Assembly (NCBI GenBank): GCA_002497075.1
Contig: DAML01000006.1
Coordinates: 1-6,789, forward strand
DNA from: Methanomassiliicoccaceae archaeon UBA472
Lineage (GTDB): Archaea > Thermoplasmatota > Thermoplasmata > Methanomassiliicoccales > UBA472
Length of the DNA stretch: 6,789 bases
Direction: 5' to 3'
Shown piece after piece: positions 1 through 5,386 of this stretch. Under the pieces are notes generated by a model. The model made no database searches and was not told where the DNA came from. It worked only from the letters and a program-made list of their open reading frames with translations. How positions within the stretch are numbered: position 1 is the stretch's first letter; the number at the start of each line of letters is the position of its first letter. The position numbers and the translations under genes were made by a program.

Positions 1-116
1 TATCCTCAGAGCAAATGTTATGAGTCGGCGATGGCATGGCTGGTCTCCGGGGCGCAGATGGTGCCCTCGGTCTTGGCCCAAGTCAGCGCCGACTCATAAC
101 ATTTGCTCTGAGGATA
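1..116. repeat. Perfect 30-bp inverted repeat at the window edge, probable foldback chimera
   Basis: Positions 1-30 are the exact reverse complement of 87-116, with a 56-base spacer (31-86). The match starts at the first base of the window and ends at 30/87, since bases 31 and 86 do not pair. The 87-116 arm encodes TrpB2 residues 365-374 inside an otherwise intact family match, so it is the genuine copy. The 1-30 arm replaces the expected end of the gene with its own reverse complement and brings in a stop codon. This pattern is typical of a foldback chimera from amplification or assembly at a contig end. A true genomic inverted repeat that truncates trpB2 is possible but less likely. Confidence 0.9.
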
Positions 117-1208
117 GGCCCGCGGCGTGAACAACCCTTCCACGATGCACTGGCACACCAGCGGCGCCATGCCGTGGTAGCGGAGGCCGCCCGCGTGAAT
201 CGGCGGCGGGACGAACGCGTGGCCCAGCGAGTGCATGGCCAGCAGCGGAGTCATTCCGGCGGTGTCCCCGTGGTCGTAGGAGAACGGCGCGCGGGTCATC
301 GTCGGGCAGGCCGCCGGCTCGACCGGGATGATCTCGATGTTGGCGCCGTTGATCTTGTCGGTGGTGTACGGGAAGGCCAGCCCGGCGAAGTTGCTGCCAC
401 CGCCGGCGCAGCCGATAATGACGTCCGGCAGTTTCTCGCCGGCCATCTGCATTTGCTTCTTGGCCTCCAGGCCGATGATCGTCTGATGGAGCAGGACGTG
501 GTTGAGCACGCTGCCGAGGGAGTATCGGGTCTTGCCGGTCGGGTCGGTGACGGCGGCCTCGATGGCCTCGCTGATGGCGATGCCCAGGCTGCCCGGGGTG
601 TCGGGGAACTTCGCCTTGATCTCCCGGCCGTACTTGGTCTCGCCGCTGGGGGAGGAGTAGACCTTGGCGCCATAGGTCTCCATGGCTATGCGCCGGTAAG
701 GCTTCGAATCATATGAGGAGCAGGTCATGAACACCTTGCAGCTCATGTCGAACATGGAGCATGCTAAGGACAAGGCCATACCCCATTGGCCGGCCCCGGT
801 CTCGGTGGTGATGTGCTCCGTCCCGGCCTTCATGTTATAGTACGCCTGGGGCACAGCGGTATTGGGCTTGTGCGATCCGCAGGGGCTGAGGTCCTCGCGC
901 TTGTAGTAGATCTTCGCCGGGGTCTTCAGCGCCTTCTCCAGTCTTACCGCCCGTACCAGCGGGGAGGGGCGGTTCAGCATCACATAGGCGTCACGAACTT
1001 CCTCTGGAATGTCGATGTAACGCTCCTGGGAAATTTCCTGCTCGATCAGGTTCCTGGGGAATATCGCCTCCAGGGCCTTGGGGTCCATGGGTTCGTTCGT
1101 CGCCGGGTTGTGCGGCGGCGGGAGCGGGACCGGGGAATCGGCTGCGATGTTGTACCAGCGCTTGGGGATATCGTCAATGCTCAGTGAGAACTTTACGTCA
1201 TGTCTCAT
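18..1208 (-). CDS. trpB2: TrpB2-type tryptophan synthase beta chain (PLP enzyme), 3' end missing
   Basis: A pyridoxal-phosphate enzyme of the TrpB-like (TrpB2) subgroup, which joins indole and serine to make tryptophan in the cytosol, often without a TrpA partner. Seen in the sequence: the PLP lysine in GSHKPNTA (Lys114), the catalytic glutamate in ETGAGQWG (Glu136), the PLP-phosphate loop GGGSN (269-273), and the C-terminal PETSHA motif (387-392). The long N-terminal segment before the catalytic fold, with PRNLIEQE at 51-58, is typical of TrpB2 and absent from TrpB1. Family members usually run to about 420-450 residues. Here the reading frame stops at 396 because it enters an inverted copy of its own codons (positions 1-30), so residues 394-396 and the TAA at 18-20 are probably artefactual and some 30-50 residues are missing. 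The start at 1208 has no Shine-Dalgarno, and a TATA box sits 23-32 bases upstream, so the transcript may be leaderless. The gene is divergent from the ABC operon, with no trpA nearby. Family call firm; whether it works mainly as tryptophan synthase or in serine metabolism cannot be seen. Confidence 0.93.
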   Translation of the reverse strand: MRHDVKFSLSIDDIPKRWYNIAADSPVPLPPPHNPATNEPMDPKALEAIFPRNLIEQEISQERYIDIPEEVRDAYVMLNRPSPLVRAVRLEKALKTPAKIYYKREDLSPCGSHKPNTAVPQAYYNMKAGTEHITTETGAGQWGMALSLACSMFDMSCKVFMTCSSYDSKPYRRIAMETYGAKVYSSPSGETKYGREIKAKFPDTPGSLGIAISEAIEAAVTDPTGKTRYSLGSVLNHVLLHQTIIGLEAKKQMQMAGEKLPDVIIGCAGGGSNFAGLAFPYTTDKINGANIEIIPVEPAACPTMTRAPFSYDHGDTAGMTPLLAMHSLGHAFVPPPIHAGGLRYHGMAPLVCQCIVEGLFTPRAYPQSKCYESALTWAKTEGTICAPETSHAIADS

Positions 1209-1230
1209 GGAGAAGGGAGAAGTTGAAGTC

Positions 1231-1240
1231 GATATATATC
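1231..1240 (-). promoter_or_regulatory. TATA box of trpB2
   Basis: The self-complementary stretch GATATATATC lies 23-32 bases upstream of the trpB2 ATG. Archaeal TATA boxes centre about 26-27 bases before the transcription start, so transcription would begin at or within a few bases of the ATG. The sequence between the box and the ATG is pyrimidine-rich on the coding strand (CTTCTCCCTTCTCC) with no Shine-Dalgarno, which agrees with a leaderless mRNA. A second AT-rich stretch near 1290-1300 could act as an alternative promoter with a longer leader. Confidence 0.55.
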
Positions 1241-1269
1241 ATTTATGGTCATTAATGTACATAAATGAT
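1238..1269. promoter_or_regulatory. Inverted repeat with TGTACA (TRP-box-like), candidate trpB2 operator
   Basis: Ten-base arms ATCATTTATG (1238-1247) and CATAAATGAT (1260-1269) form a perfect inverted repeat around a 12-base spacer. The spacer contains a second palindrome, CATTAATG (1250-1257). The hexamer TGTACA, which matches the TRP-box consensus bound by the TrpY repressor in Methanothermobacter, lies at 1256-1261. The block overlaps the distal edge of the trpB2 TATA box, where a bound regulator could block or alter TBP/TFB access. The repeat is seen directly. The operator role is inferred, and TGTACA is short enough to occur by chance. Confidence 0.45.
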
Positions 1270-1293
1270 GATTAAGTGCTTAACCAGATACGA

Positions 1294-1300
1294 TTTATAT
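1294..1300 (+). promoter_or_regulatory. TATA box candidate for the ABC operon
   Basis: TTTATAT matches the archaeal TATA consensus and predicts a start near 1320-1326, giving a leader of about 60 bases before the ATPase ATG. That leader would contain the 8-bp hairpin at 1331-1357. The box is also enclosed by short arms CAGATA (1285-1290) and TATCTG (1298-1303). A competing TATA-like sequence, TTTAATAT at 1340-1347, lies further downstream, so the true start is uncertain. Confidence 0.45.
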
Positions 1301-1330
1301 CTGATGACCACAAAATACTGACGACCCTTT

Positions 1331-1357
1331 CCAGCAACGTTTAATATCGGTTGCTGG
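1331..1357. promoter_or_regulatory. Inverted repeat around a TATA-like box, operator or leader hairpin
   Basis: CCAGCAAC (1331-1338) and GTTGCTGG (1350-1357) are perfect 8-base arms around an 11-base centre that includes TTTAATAT (1340-1347). If that centre is the working TATA box, transcription would begin near 1371, a few bases before the ribosome binding site, and a repressor on the arms would block TBP directly. If transcription begins upstream instead, the repeat would fold as a stem-loop in the leader. The sequence alone does not decide between the two. Confidence 0.45.
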
Positions 1358-1377
1358 CCTATTTTATCCCGATTAGG

Positions 1378-1385
1378 GGGAGGAG
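1378..1385 (+). promoter_or_regulatory. Ribosome binding site that fixes the ATPase start
   Basis: The purine run GGGAGGAG lies directly before the ATG at 1387. It supports this start over the TTG at 1351, which would add 12 residues unlike any ABC ATPase N-terminus and would begin inside the inverted repeat. Confidence 0.75.
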
Positions 1386-1386
1386 C

Positions 1387-2106
1387 ATGCCGATCATCAG
1401 TTGCCACGACGTCATCAAGACGTACGTCACGGGGGATATTCGTGTGGAAGCCCTGAAGGGAATTACTCTGAAGATCGATAAGGGAGAGATGGTGGCGGTC
1501 ATGGGCCCCTCCGGCTGCGGCAAGACCACCCTGCTTAACTGCCTCTCAGGCATCGATGATGTCACCTCCGGTAAGGTCGTCATCGAGGGAGCCGAGCTCA
1601 CTGATATGGACGATAACGCCAAGACCCGGTTCCGGGCGAAGCGCATGGGTTTCATCTTCCAGTTCTACAATCTGCTTCCCGTTCTTTCAGCAGCGGAGAA
1701 CGTGGAGCTCCCCCTTCTCATCTCAGGAGAGAACCCCAAGGTGGCCAGGGAGAGCGCGTTGGCCTTGCTGGAAACAGTAGGTCTGAAGGACCGGGCCATG
1801 CTGCGTCCCGCATCGCTCTCCGGAGGGGAGAGGCAGAGGGTGACCATAGCCCGGGCATTGGTCAACCGCCCGGCGCTGGTATGGGCGGACGAGCCCACCG
1901 GCGACCTGGACAAGAGGACCGCGGACGAGGTCGTGGCGCTCATGCGCCGCCTGAACCAGGAGAACCAGCAGACGTTCGTCATCGTCACCCACGACCCGGA
2001 GGTGGGCATGAAGTGCGACCGCATCATCCACATGAGGGACGGGGAGATCGTGGATGAGGACGGAAAGGTGACCACGGTCTGCCAGGACATCCTGGCCAGG
2101 GGCTGA
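1387..2106 (+). CDS. ABC transporter ATPase, MacB/LolD family
   Basis: The 239-residue cytoplasmic ATPase that powers the FtsX-type permease encoded next. All nucleotide-binding motifs are intact: Walker A GPSGCGKTT (40-48), Q-loop glutamine (Gln92, in FIFQFYNLLP), signature LSGGE (144-148) followed by RQR, Walker B LVWADEP with catalytic Glu169, D-loop GDLD (172-175) and H-loop His202 (VIVTHDP). The segment FIFQFYNLLPVLSAAENVELPL is characteristic of the MacB/LolD/FtsE-like group rather than nutrient importers. Length is normal for the family. The stop lies 4 bases before the permease ATG, so the two are almost certainly co-translated and form a complex with two copies of this protein. The substrate cannot be read from the sequence. 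The short C-terminal tail after IVDEDGK has no recognised domain. The gene is divergent from trpB2 across a shared control region. Confidence 0.95.
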   Translation: MPIISCHDVIKTYVTGDIRVEALKGITLKIDKGEMVAVMGPSGCGKTTLLNCLSGIDDVTSGKVVIEGAELTDMDDNAKTRFRAKRMGFIFQFYNLLPVLSAAENVELPLLISGENPKVARESALALLETVGLKDRAMLRPASLSGGERQRVTIARALVNRPALVWADEPTGDLDKRTADEVVALMRRLNQENQQTFVIVTHDPEVGMKCDRIIHMRDGEIVDEDGKVTTVCQDILARG

Positions 2107-2110
2107 GCCG

Positions 2111-5101
2111 ATGTCCCGCCTTCTGGGTCCGGCCAAGGCCGTCCTTGCCCTTTTCATCATCCTGGTCCCTTGGGCGTTCCTGGGCACCGCCCTTTCCATA
2201 TTCGCCGACATACTGATCGTGATTGTCCTGGTATTCCTGGACGCCCGCCGCCACCGTCTGGTCTCGATAATGGCCATCCGCTACGCGCTGCGCCGCCCGG
2301 CCACCACCGCCCTGGTGGTGGGAGGGCTGATGGTCGGCACGGCCATAGTCTCCGCCACCTTCGTGGTCAGCGACACTCTCGACAATCTCATAGTGGGCCA
2401 GGCCACCGAGGGCCTAGCTGACGTGGACCTGGTGGTCGCCTCCGAGTTCGGCTCCTTTTACGTATACGTGGACGAAGGGGACCTGGACGCCCTGGCCGCG
2501 AACCTGACCCTGCTTAATGGTCTGGAGCACGCATCGCCTGCGGTAACGGAGAGCGCGGTGATATTAAACACCGCCAGCGGCCTATACTCCTTGAGCAACA
2601 CCGCCCTGGGCTTTGAGGATGAAGCCACGGAGATCTTCGGAGGATTGACCTCCGGCGGCTCTCCGGTAGATGGCGCCCCTGGTTCCGGCGGTATCTACAT
2701 AACGGACGATCTAGCTAGGGACATCGACGCGAACGTAGGTGACACGCTGCTGCTGGTCCGCGGGAACGCCTCGCTTCCCCTTCAAGTGGAGCGTATCATC
2801 GACAAGGAGGGACTGGGTGCCTACAGCCTGGGAGGGGGCGGCTTCGCCATATCCGCGACGGTGTTCGTGAACAAGACCGACCTGCAGACCTGGACCGGCA
2901 ACCCCGGCCGCAGCAATCTGATGTTCATCTCACTGGATGATACGACGCCCTTCGACCGCACCGAGCTCGCCGCAGTCATGAACGGCTCGGGCATACCCGG
3001 ACTGGAGGTGGTCCAAGACCGCCGGGATATACTGGAGGAGGGCAAGGAAGGCATGTCCGCCTTCACTTCACTCTTCTTCGTGTTCGGCTCCTTCTCGGTC
3101 ATAGCCGGGATGGCCCTGGTGCTCAACATCTTCACCATGCTGGGCGAGGAACGCAAATCGGAGATGGGCATCACCAGGGCGGTGGGGCTGCCGAGGAGCG
3201 GGTTAAGGCGTCTGTTCACCTACGAAGGGGTGGTCTACGCCACCATGGCCTCCGGCGTAGGAACGGTCCTGGGCATAGTCGTGGCCTACCTGATCATCTT
3301 CTCCATTTCCGGGCTGTTCGGGTTCACCGACATCAACATCCTGTCCTACTTCACGTATACCCCCGAAGGGCTGGCGATATCCTATCTCATCGGTTTCGCC
3401 ATCACCATAGGGACGGTGTACTTCGCTACCATGCGCATCTCGCGCATGAACATCGTGCGGGCCATACGAGCGATCCCCGAGCCTCCGGTGCCCACAGGTG
3501 ACCGCCGGGCCTTCCTAATAGGGCTGGGCATGTTGGCCCTGGGGATCCTTATGACCGGGGCGGGCATGGCCTATAAGAACCTGGGCATCAGCATGAGCGG
3601 GCTTTCCCTCTGCACCCTGTCCGCCGGGCTCCTGTTGAGGCGCTTTCTGGGGGACCGGCTGGCCTGGAACATAGCGGCGCTGACCACTTTGGCCATCTGG
3701 GTGTCCGACGTGGCCGGGATACAGATATTCCCCTATTCCGCGGAGATCGAAATGCTGGTGGTCGCCGGGCTGTTCCTACTGATATCCTCATTGTTGCTGG
3801 TCATGTTCAACTCGGACGCTATAATCCGGTTGTTCACGGTCATCATCCGAGCCCGTTCCTCTTATCGCGCCGTCGTGCGGACGGCGATATCCTATCCGCT
3901 CAAGGCCAAGTTCCGCACCGGGCTGAGCATATTCATTTTCGGACTGGTGATATTCACCGTGACCATCCTGACCATGATCTCCGGGGTGATGAACTATAAT
4001 ATTCCAATAATGGTGGAGGAGACCTCGGGCGGTTTCGATACCATAGCTTTCACCTTGGACACCAGGACGGTGCTGGACAGCGATCCCTGGGCCAAGCTCA
4101 ACAGCACCGACGGCTTCCTGGAGGGGAGCAACGTCAGCAACCTCCTGGCCATAGCCACCATCGAGGTGCGGGTCAACGATACGGTCGATCTATGGAACGG
4201 TGAGCTGAGGCATATCGAGTTCAGCATCCTTGCGCTAGGGGTCAACGAACGGTTCTACACCGAGGGCTATTATCCCCTGGCCGAATGGGACACATCTCGC
4301 TTCAGCTCGGAGGTGGACGTATGGGAGGGCATCATGTCAAATGATTCCTTGGTGGTGATCGACGGTGGCCTGGCCGGGGCCATGGGAGGGATGATGTCCT
4401 TCAACGACGCCGAACGGATCGTCCTCAATGACACCTTCCGGGTGGAGGCGTACGACGGTACCTATGCCAATCTAACGGTGGTCGGAGTGATGAAGCAGAG
4501 CGCCCTGGGTGGCATATTCATCAACGAGGAGACGGTGTACGATACGTTCAAGGCCCTCGGCCCCAACCGCATGCTCGTCTCCTACGCCGACGGTTTGGAC
4601 CCCGCCGAGCAGTCGGTGCTGCTGGAGAAGGACTTCGTGGGCGCCGGGCTGACCACCATATCGGTCAAGGCGCTGGCCGAGCAGATCACCTCGAGCGTGA
4701 ATTCCATATTCACCCTGTTCCGGGCCTTCCTGGCCATGGGCCTGGTCATCGGGATAGTCGGCCTGGGCATCATTACCATCCGGTCGATCTACGAGCGCCG
4801 CCTGGAGATAGGGATGATGCGGGCCATCGGGTTCACCAAGAACATGGTGGTGGTCAACTTCGCCCTGGAGTCCGCCTTCATCTCCCTGCTGGGGATCGTG
4901 GCCGGATCGCTGCTGGGCGTCCTGGTCGGCTATCAGCTCTACATGGAAGCGCTGGAGTCCATGGACTTCATATTCGTCATCGACTGGAAACCGATACTGG
5001 TGGTGGCCGTCCTGGCCTTCATCGCCACCATGCTGAGCATACTTCCCGCCGCTCGGGGGGCAAGCAAGGTCTCTCCGGCCGAAGTGCTGCGCTTCGAGTA
5101 G
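2111..5101 (+). CDS. Double FtsX-domain ABC permease (MacB/LolCE-like)
   Basis: The 996-residue membrane partner of the upstream ATPase. It carries two FtsX/MacB-like halves in one chain. Half 1: a membrane helix at ~65-88, an external domain at ~89-317, then three helices near 319-343, 373-398 and 420-440, with the coupling motif EERKSEMGITRAVG (346-359). Half 2: a helix at ~604-628, an external domain at ~629-862, and helices near 866-890, 918-942 and 961-982, with ERRLEIGMMRAIGF (895-908) and the family ending PAARGASKVSPAEVLRFE. Between the halves lie about four extra hydrophobic segments (~467-567), and a hydrophobic N-terminal stretch (~9-43) adds one or two more. The external domains carry about ten N-X-S/T sequons (for example Asn131, 219, 254, 664, 674, 689, 744, 773, 787), consistent with surface exposure in archaea. 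AGGGG at 2098-2102 serves as ribosome binding site inside the ATPase gene. Met54 (2270) is an alternative start giving the canonical FtsX N-terminus, but it lacks a Shine-Dalgarno. Such permeases usually export or extract lipids or peptides rather than import nutrients; substrate unknown. The gene ends in TAG. Confidence 0.93.
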   Translation: MSRLLGPAKAVLALFIILVPWAFLGTALSIFADILIVIVLVFLDARRHRLVSIMAIRYALRRPATTALVVGGLMVGTAIVSATFVVSDTLDNLIVGQATEGLADVDLVVASEFGSFYVYVDEGDLDALAANLTLLNGLEHASPAVTESAVILNTASGLYSLSNTALGFEDEATEIFGGLTSGGSPVDGAPGSGGIYITDDLARDIDANVGDTLLLVRGNASLPLQVERIIDKEGLGAYSLGGGGFAISATVFVNKTDLQTWTGNPGRSNLMFISLDDTTPFDRTELAAVMNGSGIPGLEVVQDRRDILEEGKEGMSAFTSLFFVFGSFSVIAGMALVLNIFTMLGEERKSEMGITRAVGLPRSGLRRLFTYEGVVYATMASGVGTVLGIVVAYLIIFSISGLFGFTDINILSYFTYTPEGLAISYLIGFAITIGTVYFATMRISRMNIVRAIRAIPEPPVPTGDRRAFLIGLGMLALGILMTGAGMAYKNLGISMSGLSLCTLSAGLLLRRFLGDRLAWNIAALTTLAIWVSDVAGIQIFPYSAEIEMLVVAGLFLLISSLLLVMFNSDAIIRLFTVIIRARSSYRAVVRTAISYPLKAKFRTGLSIFIFGLVIFTVTILTMISGVMNYNIPIMVEETSGGFDTIAFTLDTRTVLDSDPWAKLNSTDGFLEGSNVSNLLAIATIEVRVNDTVDLWNGELRHIEFSILALGVNERFYTEGYYPLAEWDTSRFSSEVDVWEGIMSNDSLVVIDGGLAGAMGGMMSFNDAERIVLNDTFRVEAYDGTYANLTVVGVMKQSALGGIFINEETVYDTFKALGPNRMLVSYADGLDPAEQSVLLEKDFVGAGLTTISVKALAEQITSSVNSIFTLFRAFLAMGLVIGIVGLGIITIRSIYERRLEIGMMRAIGFTKNMVVVNFALESAFISLLGIVAGSLLGVLVGYQLYMEALESMDFIFVIDWKPILVVAVLAFIATMLSILPAARGASKVSPAEVLRFE

Positions 5102-5129
5102 CCTGGACGGGAAAAGTTAGTTATCTTCC

Positions 5130-5142
5130 GGGGATATTCCCC
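5130..5142. promoter_or_regulatory. Palindrome GGGGATATTCCCC before the 77-residue gene
   Basis: Five-base arms GGGGA and TCCCC surround TAT, 11 bases before the ATG at 5153. It could be a protein binding site or a tight hairpin in the mRNA. A hairpin here would sit just upstream of the weak ribosome binding site AGGGA (5144-5148) and might affect its use. Upstream AAAAGTTAGTTAT (5112-5124) is AT-rich enough for a weak promoter. Function is inferred only. Confidence 0.3.
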
Positions 5143-5152
5143 CAGGGATAGC

Positions 5153-5386
5153 ATGAGATACGGCGCCACCACCAGGCTGAGCCCGGAAAGGGCCTTGGAG
5201 AAAGCCCAGGAATACTTCGGCAAGCTGGAGCTGGCCTTGCAGGAGAGTTCCGAAAGGCACGCGCTCTTCAGCAGTGCCGCCGGTCACGTTCTGGTCACGG
5301 TGACCACGGAGCACGGCACCGAGCTGGACATCGAGACCATGGGTTACGATAACCAGGTAAAGACCTTCCTGCAGCGCATCGGCTAG
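5153..5386 (+). CDS. Small protein of unknown function, 77 residues
   Basis: I do not recognise the family. The protein is soluble-looking, with no membrane segment, signal peptide or cysteine. The first half (about residues 10-40, SPERALEKAQEYFGKLELAL) should form an amphipathic helix. The second half, AGHVLVTVTTEHGTELDIET, reads as two beta strands joined by a turn, and the end (DNQVKTFLQRI) as a short helix, giving a compact alpha-beta-beta-alpha layout. Codon use matches the neighbours and the protein has a plausible composition, so it is probably real. The start at 5153 has a weak ribosome binding site (AGGGA, 5144-5148). It follows the permease by 51 bases in the same reading frame with no stop between except the permease TAG, so operon membership is likely and a read-through product is conceivable. 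Its own TAG overlaps the stop of the convergent IF-2B gene. Confidence 0.72.
   Translation: MRYGATTRLSPERALEKAQEYFGKLELALQESSERHALFSSAAGHVLVTVTTEHGTELDIETMGYDNQVKTFLQRIG

Noticed and set aside
1..116. Hairpin as an attachment site, terminator or mobile-element end
   Set aside because: The inner arm is conserved protein-coding sequence and the outer arm begins exactly at the window edge; no transposase or target duplication is present. A chimera explains it better.
36..716. Plus-strand open frame of 226 codons opposite trpB2
   Set aside because: It is antisense to a strongly conserved gene, its protein is Arg/Gly/Ala/Val-rich with no family features, and it starts inside the spacer of the foldback repeat. 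It is a GC-rich shadow frame.
786..1275. Plus-strand frames of 133 and 65 codons opposite the trpB2 5' half and promoter
   Set aside because: They overlap conserved TrpB2 coding sequence and its control region and show no domain or start signal.
1351..1386. TTG at 1351 as the ATPase start
   Set aside because: It would begin inside the palindrome, has no ribosome binding site, and adds 12 residues foreign to the family; the ATG at 1387 has a purine-rich site directly upstream.
1723..2277. Minus-strand open frame of 184 codons over the ATPase/permease junction
   Set aside because: It lies opposite an intact ATPase with all motifs; the composition (Arg, His, Pro-rich) is that of a shadow frame and it has no ribosome binding site that I can support.
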